A stretch of 61,881 bases of DNA, from NCBI RefSeq assembly GCF_014647515.1, contig NZ_BMPI01000037.1:16387-78267 (forward strand). Reading direction: 5' to 3'. Source of the stretch: Dactylosporangium sucinum. Its GTDB lineage: Bacteria; Actinomycetota; Actinomycetes; Mycobacteriales; Micromonosporaceae. Of the stretch, positions 25,501 through 33,728 are shown piece by piece; position 1 is the stretch's first letter; every line of letters starts with the position of its first letter. The position numbers and the translations under genes are program-made. Below the pieces are notes generated by a model. It was not told the origin of the DNA, searched no databases, and saw nothing but the letters and a program-made list of their open reading frames with translations.

Positions 25501-28025
25501 GCACCGGCGTCGCCGCGCCGGCCGCCACGAACGCCGAGCCGCTCGCCGACGCCTGGGTCGACTCGTCCTACAGCCAGGCCGGCTCGGCCCGGCTGATCGG
25601 CCTGGCCCAGGACGACGGCAACCCCGGCAACCCGCTCACGTCGGCCTGGACGGTCGTCGACGCGCCGGACGGCGGTTCGGTCGCCTTCGACCCGGCCGAC
25701 GCGCCGACCACGGTCGCCCGGTTCACCAAGTCCGGGCGGTACACGCTGCGGCTGACCGTCGGCACGTCCACGAAGGACGTCGTCGTCAACGCCACCGCGC
25801 TCACCGAGGGCGAGATCAACGTGGCCTCCACGGCCACCGCCTCGGCCAGCTTCACGGCCGGCTGGAACAACGTCAACGCGGTCAACGACGGCAAGCCGTC
25901 GCTGTTCACCGGCGGCGCGCAGACCGACCTGTGGGGCACCTGGACCGGCAACGAGCCGGCGACCCGGTGGCTGCAGTACGACTTCCCGCAGGCCGTGCGC
26001 GTCGACAAGGCGTCGATCGACTTCTGGTCGGACAGCACCACCGGCGGCAGCGGCGTGGCCGTGCCGAAGTCGTGGAAACTGCAGTACTGGAACGGCACGG
26101 CGTTCGTGGACGTGACCGGCGCGACCGGGTTCGACCCGGCCGTGCGCGGGCGGACCAATCAGGTCTCGTTCGACCCGGTCACCACGACGCGGCTGCGGGC
26201 GACGTTCAACGCCCTGCCGAACGCGGCCGGCACCGCCTACTCGGCGGTCGGCGTCTCCGAGTGGCGCGTCTTCGCGGCGGCCGCGAGCGCCATCCAGGGC
26301 GTCGACGCCCGGACCCAGGTCGGTGTGGTACCGACGCTGCCGTCCACCGTGGACGTCACGTACGCCGACGGGACCCGCCTGCCGGTGGCCGTGGCCTGGG
26401 GCGCGATCGACCCGGCGAAGGTGGCGGCGGTCGGCGACTTCACGGTCTCCGGCTTCGTCGCCGGCACCACGCTCACCGCGACCGCCCACGTGTGGGTCCG
26501 CGGCGGCGACCCGGTGCAGATCAACACCATCGATCCCGTCAGCGTCACGACGAAGGTGGGTGTCGCTCCGGTACTGCCGGCAGGCGTCACGGTCGGCTAC
26601 AACGACGGCTCGCGGCAGAGCGGCATCGCCGTCACCTGGGCGGCGATCGACCCCGCGAAGTACGCCGCGGCGAACACCTTCGACGTGACCGGCCAGGTCG
26701 CCGGCACCGACAAGACCGCCACGGCGACCGTCGTGGTCGGCGCCGGCGGCCCGCAGGACACCGCGCCGCCGGTCGTGGTCGTCGCCACCGACCCGGCCCT
26801 GCCGAACGGCTGGACGTCGTCGAACGTCACGGTGACGGTCACCGCGACCGACAACCGCGACGCGTCGCCGGCGATCGAGCTCGCCGTCGGCGCCGGGGCA
26901 TGGCAGGCCTACACCGGGCCGGTCACGGTGTCCGCCGAGGGCGCCACCGCGATCAAGGCGCGGGCCAGGGACGCGGCCGGCAACGTCTCGCCGGTCTCCG
27001 AGCTGACCGTCGGCATCGACCGCACCGCGCCGACGGCGGCGGCCACGTTCGACTCGGCCAGCCGCTCGGTGACGATCACCGGCACGGACGCCCTGTCGGG
27101 GATCGCGGCGCTGCAGTATCGGCTGACCGTCGGCGGGGTGGTGACGCAGGACTGGACCGCCGCGGCCGGCCCGGTGCCGATCGGGTCGGCGGCCACGACC
27201 GTCGACTACCGCTCGGTGGACAAGGCCGGCAACACCTCGGCCGCCGGCTCCGTCCAGGTGCCGGCCGGTCAGGCGCCGGTCAACGTCGCCCGCACGGCCA
27301 CGGCGTCCGCGTCGTACACGCCGGGCTGGCTCACCGCCGACAACATCGCCGACGGCGTGCAGCCGACCGGGCCGGTCGGGCCGAACACCGACGTGTGGAA
27401 CACCTGGCCGCAGGTGGGCGAGCAGTGGATCCAGCTCGACTGGGCCGCGCCCGTCACCGTCGACCGGACCCGCATCTGGTTCACGCAGGACATCGACGAG
27501 TCCGGCACCGGCGTCGCCGCCCCGGCGAGCTGGAAGCTGCAGTACTGGGACGGCAGCGCCTGGAAGGACGCGACCGGCGCCTCGGCGTACGGCACCTCCG
27601 CGACGCAGTGGAACACCGTCACGTTCACGAAGGTCACGACGACGAAGCTGCGGGCGCTGCTCACCTCGAGCGGGACCGAGGAGGGCAAGGGCGCTCCCGG
27701 CGTGCAGGAGTGGGAGGTCTACGACGTCCCCGGCCAGCCGGCACCGCAGTTCGACGTCGAGGTCCAGGCCCGCACGCAGTGCATCGGGACCAACGCCTAC
27801 GTGTCGGTCAACGCCCGCAACGCCGACGACGTGCCGCTCACCATCGAGCTGGTCACGCCGTACGGGTCGCGGACGGTGGCCGGGGTCGCCCCGGGCAAGA
27901 CCGCCTACCAGGCGTTTAACACCCGCGGCGCGACGGTGGCGGCCGGGACGGTGACGGTGAAGGTCACCGGCCCGTCCGGGACGGCCGAGATCACCGCTCC
28001 CTACGCGGCGCTCAGCTGCGGCTAG
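22542..28025 (+). CDS. secreted multidomain glycoside hydrolase (MGH1/GH63-like catalytic domain)
   Basis: This 1827-residue exported protein starts at ATG 22542 with a signal peptide ending near HAAPP. Residues about 30-840 form an (alpha/alpha)6-type catalytic region with FYRWWLMRYNFLDADIPGND, EYDVKGLQDAYDFDGNGLIE and a late SIGYRSWIHHTILG segment, like MGH1/GH63-type hydrolases. Then follow an F5/8 type C module (about 846-985), an Ig-like domain, a second F5/8 module (1092-1245), two Big_4-like Ig repeats (1250-1400), an Ig/OmpL47-like region (1406-1573), a third F5/8 module (1581-1727) and a C-terminal domain with two cysteines (1735-1827). It should attack a plant polysaccharide at the cell surface; the linkage is unknown. 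The GH43 gene follows. Confidence 0.85.
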   Translation: MRPRTAAPAALAGLAVTFLVALPAHAAPPNANTPYPVFSGSANPMPDERTGYHVRNQLQAVFDADVAAGAGTSTDNDFWIDRMLARTGNQPGGSNGDANQYLFSRGRAVFMKTHQPATLGFGGEVAYVESIAGGQGAYTITVSLNGADVTLAEDAAQRKQTPSYWRGVFNNTANGLRIVETKFITDANVVVTNLELSSTNGAAKSVTLTANSSFAKTAEASGELTGAVRAFNRLTNLFPRFSGDGFTPVDGTLKQTVSVPASGSARTKVQLGFVTKENPASLTEYQQYRSASPANAYTEHVTTYNRWWADNVPYLDTPENNIDKTLFYRWWLMRYNFLDADIPGNDYQFPTSMEGVLGYNNAIVLTVGMFVDDLKYFRDPVYSYGPWVSAGEVSKSSKYVDNPGDPANWSNSYTEYISEAAWRSYQLHGGPKAIAENLAEYAEYDVKGLQDAYDFDGNGLIEYNWGAMTGNDADAVSFDWRSGYLDRTENAYLYSNAKAAAAAYRAAGNTSKADEMEAFAAQIKAAVLQYLWEPARATPDEMGLNGNLLKHRHVSSNTLVPWKEINNYYPFAVGLMPKPGDADYTQPYVEALRLFADAAQYPIFPFTTANQADKAAAAAQGDPGSNNFSIINSTVTFRMLSQVLRNYQTPYIDAEWYKKLLYWNAWAHYQNNGDNRYPDQNEFWADGSATGQSIGYRSWIHHTILGATNFTVIEDAMGLRPRSDAKVELDPINIGWDHFTANNIRYRDRDLTVVWDAPGGTNYYGLPEGYSVYLDGQLAFTTDKLGKVVYDPATGTVEAAAGITVLTKTTQSVKAPQDVTFPANARIVDVMAKAGADIAPASTGTANIAQGRPATATFSASGRGPSGALNGTTINEPFWGTAGSPNAQDSIEIDLQGDKQIDDVRVYFYNTSSTATVQGYAPPAQFTVQYDDGSGWKAVANQSRFPAYPRGNLNQVRFPQVTAKKLRITVQHAPGAKTGIKEVQAFGTGVAAPAATNAEPLADAWVDSSYSQAGSARLIGLAQDDGNPGNPLTSAWTVVDAPDGGSVAFDPADAPTTVARFTKSGRYTLRLTVGTSTKDVVVNATALTEGEINVASTATASASFTAGWNNVNAVNDGKPSLFTGGAQTDLWGTWTGNEPATRWLQYDFPQAVRVDKASIDFWSDSTTGGSGVAVPKSWKLQYWNGTAFVDVTGATGFDPAVRGRTNQVSFDPVTTTRLRATFNALPNAAGTAYSAVGVSEWRVFAAAASAIQGVDARTQVGVVPTLPSTVDVTYADGTRLPVAVAWGAIDPAKVAAVGDFTVSGFVAGTTLTATAHVWVRGGDPVQINTIDPVSVTTKVGVAPVLPAGVTVGYNDGSRQSGIAVTWAAIDPAKYAAANTFDVTGQVAGTDKTATATVVVGAGGPQDTAPPVVVVATDPALPNGWTSSNVTVTVTATDNRDASPAIELAVGAGAWQAYTGPVTVSAEGATAIKARARDAAGNVSPVSELTVGIDRTAPTAAATFDSASRSVTITGTDALSGIAALQYRLTVGGVVTQDWTAAAGPVPIGSAATTVDYRSVDKAGNTSAAGSVQVPAGQAPVNVARTATASASYTPGWLTADNIADGVQPTGPVGPNTDVWNTWPQVGEQWIQLDWAAPVTVDRTRIWFTQDIDESGTGVAAPASWKLQYWDGSAWKDATGASAYGTSATQWNTVTFTKVTTTKLRALLTSSGTEEGKGAPGVQEWEVYDVPGQPAPQFDVEVQARTQCIGTNAYVSVNARNADDVPLTIELVTPYGSRTVAGVAPGKTAYQAFNTRGATVAAGTVTVKVTGPSGTAEITAPYAALSCG

Positions 28026-28034
28026 CCGATTCGA

Positions 28035-28064
28035 GGTGGCGGCATCCGGCAGGGTGCCGCCACC
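28035..28064 (+). terminator. stem-loop between the two glycanase genes
   Basis: GGTGGCGGCA (28035-28044) pairs with 28055-28064 around a 10-base loop, followed by CCTTCTT. It could attenuate read-through or protect the upstream mRNA end; the next gene begins 20 bases later, so full termination is unlikely. Confidence 0.5.
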
Positions 28065-28083
28065 CCTTCTTCCGAGGAGAACC

Positions 28084-31000
28084 TTGAAGCTCTTCCTGAG
28101 GGCGGCGGCCGCCGGCCTGGTCGCGGCCGCGCTGCTGGTCGCACCCGCGGGGCCGGCGAGCGCCGCCGACTCGTACACGTTCACCCACGCCGGTAACCCG
28201 ATCCTGGCCGACGGCAGCTACTACTCGGCCGACCCGGCGCCACTGGTGGCCGGCGACGACCTGTACATCTACACCGGCCACGACCAGGCCGGGCCCACCA
28301 CCAACGACTTCGTCATGAACGAGTGGGGCGCGTTCCGCACGTCCGACGTCGCGTCGGGCCAGTGGACGCACTACCCGTCGCTCATGCGCCCGGAGACCGT
28401 CTTCGCCTGGGCCACGGCCGGCCGCGCCTACGCCGGCCAGGTCGTCAAGGGCGTCGACGGGCGCTACTACTGGTACGTCCCGATCAACGAGCGCGACAGC
28501 CCGGCGTCGGACAAGTTCGCCATCGGCGTCGCCGTGTCCGACAGCCCGACCGGGCCGTGGACCGACCACGCCGGCGGGCCGATCATCTCGCAGCGGGTGC
28601 CGGTCGCGAACACGATCCACAACATCGACCCGACGATCCTCGTCGAGGGCCAGCGGGTGTTCGTCTGGTGGGGCTCCTTCAGCAACCTGCGCATGCAGGA
28701 GTTCCAGGCCGACATGAGGACCCCGGTCGGCACCCAGCGGACCGTCACCGGCCTGACCGGCTACTTCGAGGCGCCCTGGATCTTCAAGCGCGGTGCCACG
28801 TACTACCTGGCCTACGCCGGCAACAACGCCGGCCCGACGTCGTCGTGCACGCCGGCGAACTACCACGCCTGCATCGCCTACGCGACGGCCGCCGCGCCGG
28901 AGGGGCCGTGGACCTACCGCGGGACCGTCCTCGCCCCGGTCTCGTCGACCACCAGCCACCCCGGCATCCTGGAGTACAAGGGCCAGTGGTGGATCGTGTA
29001 CCACACCGCCGACGCCGCCGGGGGCGGGCACTTCCGGCGCTCGGTCGCGATCGACAAGGTCGAGTGGGACGACACGCTCACCCCGCCGCGGATGCAGCTG
29101 GTCACCCAGACGCCGAAGCAGGAGCGCGACCGCACGCCGCGGGCGAACATCGCCCAGGAGGCGAAGGTGACCGTCTCGAACGAGCCGGTGCCCACGCAGT
29201 ACTGGGTGAAGGCCCTCAACGACGAGATCGTGCGCGCCAACCCGCTCCCGCCGGACATGTGGGGCACCTGGACCGGGAGCAACCCGCCGCAGCAGTGGGC
29301 GCAGTACACCTGGGACCAGCCGGTGCGGGTCAGCGGCTCGCAGATCGACTTCTGGAACGACCAGGCGCAGGGCACCGGTGTCGGCGTCGCGGCCCCCGCC
29401 AGCTGGAAGCTGCAGTACTGGAACCTCGCGACCGGTCAGTGGGCCGACGTGCCGAACCCGAGCGGCTACCCGACGTCCACGTCGGGCTTCCAGAACACCA
29501 GCTTCGACGCGGTGACCACCACGCAGGTCCGCGCGGTGTTCAACGCCTCGACGAACGGCAGCACCCACTCGGCGGTCGCGGTCGAGGAGTGGAAGGTGCT
29601 CGCCGCCCAGCCGTCGCAGCCGGTCACCGCGCCCGGGATCACGGTCGAGGTCGGCGAGACCGAGCTGCCGGGCACCCTGCCGGTGACGTTCGGGTCGGAC
29701 ACCTTGCAGCTGCCGGTGTACTGGGACGCCGTCACCGCCGAGCAGGTCGCCGCGCCCGGGTCGTTCACCGTCCAGGGCAGCGTGCTCGGCTACGCCGCCG
29801 GCCGCGTGCCGGCCACGGTCACCGTCATCTCGCCCGGCGACACCGCCGGGGACGTGACCGCGCCGACCCTGACGCTCACGCCGAGCGGCAGCGCCGGCAC
29901 GGGCGGCTGGTACCGCTCCGCGGTCAAGGTGCGGGTCGCCGGCGTCGACGACCGCGGCGGCCGGATGACCCTGACGTCCACTGTGGACGGCGGGACGCCG
30001 GTGAGCGCGTCGCCGGTGCGGTTCACCGACGTCACCGTGTCCGGGGACGGCCAGCACACGGTGTCGGCCACCGCGACCGACCGGGCCGGGAACACCTCGG
30101 CGCCGGCGAGCCTTCCGGTGCGCATCGATGCCACGGTACCGGTGAGCTCGGCCACGGTGGACGGGCGCTCCGTCGTCATCGCGGCGGCCGACGCCACCTC
30201 CGGCGTGGCGCGCATCGAGTACGCCGTCGACACCGGGGCGTGGGCCACCTACGCCGGGCCGGTCGCGGCGCCCGACAGCAACAAGCACACGGTGTCGTTC
30301 CGGGCCCTCGACAACGCCGGCAACCTGGAGACCGCGAAGACGGTCACGATCCCGGCCGACCTGTCCGGGCCGCTGTCCGGCAACGTCGGGCCGATCGCGA
30401 CGCCGACCGCGTCGTACACCGCCGGCTGGAACAGCGTCGGCGCGCTCAACGACGGCGCCGACCCGGCGAACCCCAGCCAGGCCCAGCTCTGGGGCACCTG
30501 GTCGGGCACCCGGCCGGCCACCCAGTGGGTGCAGTACGAGTGGTCGCGGCCGGTCCGGCTCACCGGCGCCGAGCTCAAGTTCTGGCGCGACTCGAACCGG
30601 GGGACCGGCGACGGCGTCGCCGAGCCCGACGGCTGGTCGCTGCAGTACTGGGACGGCACCGCCTGGCTCGACGTGGCCGGGGCGTCGGCGTACGGCACCA
30701 GCACCACCGCCTTCAACACCGTCACCTTCACGCCGGTGACGACCTCGCGGCTGCGGGCCACCATCCGGGCCAACGGCAACGGCACCACCTACTCGGCGGT
30801 CGCGATCACCGAGTGGCGGGTCTTCGCCGACGACCCCGGCACCACCCCGGCGGTCGTGCCGGTCACCGTGACGGTCCAGCCCCGCTGCATCGCCGGCAAG
30901 GCGTTCCTGGCCGTGCAGGCCCGCAACGACCACGGCTCGGCGATCGCCGTCGACCTGCAGACCCCGTACGGCGACCGGTCCTTCACGGCCGTCGCGCCCG

Positions 31001-31143
31001 GTGCCAACGCCTACCAGTCGTTCGCGGTGCGGGCGGCCACGGCGCCGGCCGGGTCGGTGACGGTCCGGGCGACCGGCGTCGTCGGAGGTACCACCGTGAC
31101 CACCACCAGCACCGCCTCGTACAGCGCGCTCACCTGCGCCTAG
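28084..31143 (+). CDS. secreted GH43 family glycosidase with F5/8 and Ig-like modules
   Basis: The TTG at 28084 after GAGGAGA starts a proper signal peptide (KLFLRAAAAGLVAAALLVAP), giving 1019 residues; the earlier ATG at 28036 lies in the stem-loop and would bury the signal. The five-bladed GH43 fold is indicated by the catalytic base in SADPAPLVAGDDLYIYTGHD, the pKa-modulating Asp in NTIHNIDPTI and the acid in YFEAPWIF. Family activities are arabinanase, arabinofuranosidase and xylosidase. After residue about 350 come an F5/8 module, a Big_4-like domain, an Ig/OmpL47-like region, a second F5/8 module and the same two-cysteine C-terminal domain as in the upstream glycanase. Confidence 0.88.
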   Translation: MKLFLRAAAAGLVAAALLVAPAGPASAADSYTFTHAGNPILADGSYYSADPAPLVAGDDLYIYTGHDQAGPTTNDFVMNEWGAFRTSDVASGQWTHYPSLMRPETVFAWATAGRAYAGQVVKGVDGRYYWYVPINERDSPASDKFAIGVAVSDSPTGPWTDHAGGPIISQRVPVANTIHNIDPTILVEGQRVFVWWGSFSNLRMQEFQADMRTPVGTQRTVTGLTGYFEAPWIFKRGATYYLAYAGNNAGPTSSCTPANYHACIAYATAAAPEGPWTYRGTVLAPVSSTTSHPGILEYKGQWWIVYHTADAAGGGHFRRSVAIDKVEWDDTLTPPRMQLVTQTPKQERDRTPRANIAQEAKVTVSNEPVPTQYWVKALNDEIVRANPLPPDMWGTWTGSNPPQQWAQYTWDQPVRVSGSQIDFWNDQAQGTGVGVAAPASWKLQYWNLATGQWADVPNPSGYPTSTSGFQNTSFDAVTTTQVRAVFNASTNGSTHSAVAVEEWKVLAAQPSQPVTAPGITVEVGETELPGTLPVTFGSDTLQLPVYWDAVTAEQVAAPGSFTVQGSVLGYAAGRVPATVTVISPGDTAGDVTAPTLTLTPSGSAGTGGWYRSAVKVRVAGVDDRGGRMTLTSTVDGGTPVSASPVRFTDVTVSGDGQHTVSATATDRAGNTSAPASLPVRIDATVPVSSATVDGRSVVIAAADATSGVARIEYAVDTGAWATYAGPVAAPDSNKHTVSFRALDNAGNLETAKTVTIPADLSGPLSGNVGPIATPTASYTAGWNSVGALNDGADPANPSQAQLWGTWSGTRPATQWVQYEWSRPVRLTGAELKFWRDSNRGTGDGVAEPDGWSLQYWDGTAWLDVAGASAYGTSTTAFNTVTFTPVTTSRLRATIRANGNGTTYSAVAITEWRVFADDPGTTPAVVPVTVTVQPRCIAGKAFLAVQARNDHGSAIAVDLQTPYGDRSFTAVAPGANAYQSFAVRAATAPAGSVTVRATGVVGGTTVTTTSTASYSALTCA

Positions 31144-31161
31144 TTAGGAGATCCCCCCGAA

Positions 31162-31788
31162 ATGAACGCTCGTGTCCGTCTGCACCTGGTGACCGCCGGT
31201 GCCGTCCTGGCGGGTGTGGCCGTCTTCCCGGCGGCCGCCTACGCCGAGGACGGCGACTCTGCCGGCGTGCAGGTCACCGTCGACATCGCCGAGATCCGTG
31301 AACCAGGCGTGCTCGCCCTCAGCGTCGCCGGCAGCGCCGTCGCGCTGACCGAGAACGGCTCCACCCTGCTGGTCCGCCAGTTCACCGGTACCCTGCCCAC
31401 CGTGACCGTCACCGACACCCGCACCGCCGAGGAGGTGCCGCCGGGCGCCAGCTGGGCGGTGCTCGGCAGCTCGACGAACTTCACCGGCTCGGCCGGCCAG
31501 GCCCCGATCACCGCTGACCACCTCGGCTGGAAGCCGCACCTCGTCGACGGCGGCGAGAGCGGCGGCCTGGTCACCGAGGGCGAGGAGGTCGTGACGGTTC
31601 TCGACGACCCGACCCAGCCCGGCAACAACGTCGGCCTCACCGACCAGGAACTGCTGGTGTCGACGTTCGACTCGGCGGCGGTCGCCGGCGACTCGTACGC
31701 CGTCAACGCCGACCTGTACCTGCGCACCCCGGCCGACGTGGCCGCGGGCCAGTACACCGCCACCCTCACCCTGTCCCTCTTCGAGTAG
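31162..31788 (+). CDS. WxL-domain-like surface protein
   Basis: This 208-residue protein has a strong ribosome binding site (TTAGGAG) and a signal peptide ending at AYA. The mature part fits the WxL fold: VTVTDTRTAEEVPPGASWAV, then a late strand GQYTATLTLSLFE. The Trp motif reads W-A-V rather than strict W-x-L, so it is a divergent member. WxL domains bind peptidoglycan and partner with DUF916 proteins. The next gene encodes exactly such a partner, and two glycanase genes precede it, so these four genes probably build a surface glycan-degrading complex. Confidence 0.75.
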   Translation: MNARVRLHLVTAGAVLAGVAVFPAAAYAEDGDSAGVQVTVDIAEIREPGVLALSVAGSAVALTENGSTLLVRQFTGTLPTVTVTDTRTAEEVPPGASWAVLGSSTNFTGSAGQAPITADHLGWKPHLVDGGESGGLVTEGEEVVTVLDDPTQPGNNVGLTDQELLVSTFDSAAVAGDSYAVNADLYLRTPADVAAGQYTATLTLSLFE

Positions 31789-31795
31789 TCGCGTC

Positions 31796-31819
31796 AGGGG
31801 GCCGGGCGACCGGCCCCCT
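31796..31819 (+). terminator. strong stem with GCGA tetraloop between WxL and DUF916 genes
   Basis: A 10-bp stem (AGGGGGCCGG at 31796-31805 and its complement at 31810-31819) closes a four-base GCGA loop of the stable GNRA class. It is placed seven bases after the WxL stop and 22 bases before the DUF916 start. It may stabilise the upstream mRNA or attenuate expression. Confidence 0.6.
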
Positions 31820-31841
31820 TCCGCGGAAGGGTTTCGTCACC

Positions 31842-32813
31842 ATGCGCCGCCTGCTCGCTCTCGTCGCCGTCCTGCTGCTGGTCCCGGCCGCTCCCGCGTA
31901 CGCCGGCCCCGAGGACACCGTCACCTGGACCGTCCAGCCGGCGACGGCGGGCGGACCCGACGGCCGCCGCTGGATCGAGCGCACCCTCGACCCGGGCCAG
32001 GCGGTGACCGAGCACCTGGCGGTGCGCAACTTCGGCGACACCCCCGCGGTCTTCGCGCTGAAGGCCGCCGACGGGTACCTCACCGACAAGGGCCGGTTCA
32101 ACATGCTCCCGTCCGACCGCGCGTCGGTCGACGGCGGCACCTGGGTCGCCGTCCAGCCGACCGTGCGGGTCGGCGCGAAGGAGACGGTGGTCGTCCCGTT
32201 CACCATCACCGCCCCGGCCGGCGCCGCGCCCGGCGACCACCCGGCCGGGATCGCGGCGACCGTCACGTCGGCCGGCGGGCAGGTCAACGTCGAGAGCCGG
32301 GTCGGCTTCCGGCTGATGCTGCGGGCCAGCGGCACCCCGACGGCGACGCTGTCGGTGACCGGCCTGACGACCAGCTACGAGCGCTCCTGGAACCCGTTGC
32401 GGCCGGGCCGCGCCCGCGTCAGCTACACCGTCACCAACACCGGCAACGTGTGGCTCTCCGGGAAGGGCACCGTCTCGGCCGGCGGCGGGTCGGCCACGGC
32501 CGACGTGGGGGAGCTGCTGCCGAAGGGCACGCACCGGGCCGACGTGCGGGTCGGTGGCGTCTGGCCGTTGGGCCGCGTGCGCACGACGGTGACGCTCACC
32601 CCGATCGTGCTCGGCGACACCGGCGCCGGCCCGGTCGCGGCGAACACCGTGACGACGACGGCGACCGCGTGGGTGCTGCCGTGGTCGCAGCTGCTGCTGC
32701 TCGCCGCGCTGGTGGGCCTGGTGTTCGCGCTGCGCGCCCACCGCCGGTCCCGCCGGCGCCGCCTGGAGGCGCTGCTCGACCGGGCCCGGGCCGAGGGTCG
32801 CGCGTCCGCCTGA
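31842..32813 (+). CDS. DUF916 (WxL-interacting) membrane-anchored protein
   Basis: The 323-residue protein has a signal peptide (cleavage after PAYA), a DUF916-like domain (VTWTVQPATAGGPDGRRWIE, VRNFGDTPAVFALKAADGYL, GDHPAGIAATV), a second beta-rich domain (RARVSYTVTNTGNVWLSGKG) and a C-terminal membrane span (LLLLAALVGLVFALRA) with a basic cytoplasmic tail. DUF916 proteins bind WxL-domain proteins and anchor them at the cell surface. Its place right after a WxL-like gene and two large secreted glycanases supports that role. Confidence 0.85.
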   Translation: MRRLLALVAVLLLVPAAPAYAGPEDTVTWTVQPATAGGPDGRRWIERTLDPGQAVTEHLAVRNFGDTPAVFALKAADGYLTDKGRFNMLPSDRASVDGGTWVAVQPTVRVGAKETVVVPFTITAPAGAAPGDHPAGIAATVTSAGGQVNVESRVGFRLMLRASGTPTATLSVTGLTTSYERSWNPLRPGRARVSYTVTNTGNVWLSGKGTVSAGGGSATADVGELLPKGTHRADVRVGGVWPLGRVRTTVTLTPIVLGDTGAGPVAANTVTTTATAWVLPWSQLLLLAALVGLVFALRAHRRSRRRRLEALLDRARAEGRASA

Positions 32814-32843
32814 CGCGGGGCCCTGCTCACGCGGAGTCGGCGG

Positions 32844-32917
32844 TGCTTGGGGTCGCGCGGTGAGTTCGGTCCGGCGGCGCTGCTTGGGGTCGCGCGGTGA
32901 GTTCGGTCAGGCGGCGG
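32844..32917. repeat. 37-bp tandem duplication
   Basis: Units 32844-32880 and 32881-32917 share a 28-base identical start (TGCTTGGGGTCGCGCGGTGA onward). The second copy contains the stop codon of the convergent lipoprotein gene, so the C-terminus may have been remodelled by the duplication. Confidence 0.8.
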
Positions 32918-33623
32918 TGCGCAGGCGCTCGGCGGCGATCGCGGCGAGGCGCAGGACCCAGGCCTCGTCGCCGCCGGAGGACTCCCAGCCGAGGTCGGCG
33001 ACGACCGTGACCCGGTCGCCGACGCGCATCAGCACGGCGGGCGTGACCGGGGTGACGACGTTGGCCGGGTCGCCGTAGCTGAACCGCTCGCTGACCCGCA
33101 CGAACAGCGACTCGTCGCCCGCGTCGGCCGACCCGGCGACCTCCCACCGCAACTGCCCCGGGTCGAGGCTGCCGGGGCACGCGCGCACCGCCGCGGCGAT
33201 CTCCTCGAAGGCCTGGGCCGCGGTACCGGGATGCAGCCCGACGTACTGCATGAGCACCCGGGGTGTCTCGCCCGGCGCCTCCACGACGTGCGCCTGCACG
33301 GCGACGGCGGCGGTGCGGGTGGCGTCGCTCGGGTACTTGGCCGCGCACGGCCGCAGCGGCCGCAGGTGCGCGCCGTCGCCGGCGGCCATGGGCGTGAACT
33401 TGGCGCCGTTGAGGTCGCCCGGCTGCAGCAGCGCCGCGGCGGGGATGACGCTCGCCAGGCTCGGGGCGGCCGACGGCGCCGCCGGCGCGGACGACGACGG
33501 CGCGGCGGCCGGTGCCGTGGCGGCCGGTGCCGTGGCGGCCGGCCGGCGGTCGGTGCAGCCCGCCGCCACCAGGGCAAGCAGGGTCAGGACGACGATGCCG
33601 GTCGATCGGGCGTCGCGAGCCAT
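32907..33623 (-). CDS. lipoprotein of unknown function
   Basis: This 238-residue protein starts at ATG 33621-33623 (ATG 33633-33635 is possible). It has a lipobox VAAGC, a long Ala/Pro/Ser linker, and a compact domain containing LLQPGDLNGAKFTPMAAGDG, two cysteines (RPCAAKYPS and RACPGSLDPG) and a beta-rich end. The pattern is like the sensor-type (PknH-like) domains of actinobacterial lipoproteins, but I cannot name it. It is convergent with the DUF916 gene. Confidence 0.7.
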   Translation of the reverse strand: MARDARSTGIVVLTLLALVAAGCTDRRPAATAPAATAPAAAPSSSAPAAPSAAPSLASVIPAAALLQPGDLNGAKFTPMAAGDGAHLRPLRPCAAKYPSDATRTAAVAVQAHVVEAPGETPRVLMQYVGLHPGTAAQAFEEIAAAVRACPGSLDPGQLRWEVAGSADAGDESLFVRVSERFSYGDPANVVTPVTPAVLMRVGDRVTVVADLGWESSGGDEAWVLRLAAIAAERLRTAA

Positions 33624-33728
33624 GCAAACCACCATAGAACGGCAGCGACCACTTCGCCGGGCTCGGAGGTCCGCAAACCGTGATCTACTGGGGGTGAGCG
33701 AACTGCGCGACGTGGTTGTCCGATGGCG

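Noticed and set aside
28036..28083. ATG start at 28036 for the GH43 gene
   Set aside because: It lies within an intercistronic stem-loop and would place 16 extra residues before the signal peptide. TTG 28084 has a strong ribosome binding site.
22221..28184. Very long minus-strand ORF (1987 codons) and similar ones at 28012-30933 and 38926-41742, and a plus-strand ORF at 58370-61771
   Set aside because: They are mirror frames of well-supported genes with domain matches. In DNA this GC-rich the antisense frame often stays open. Their Arg/Gly/Val-rich translations show no family pattern.
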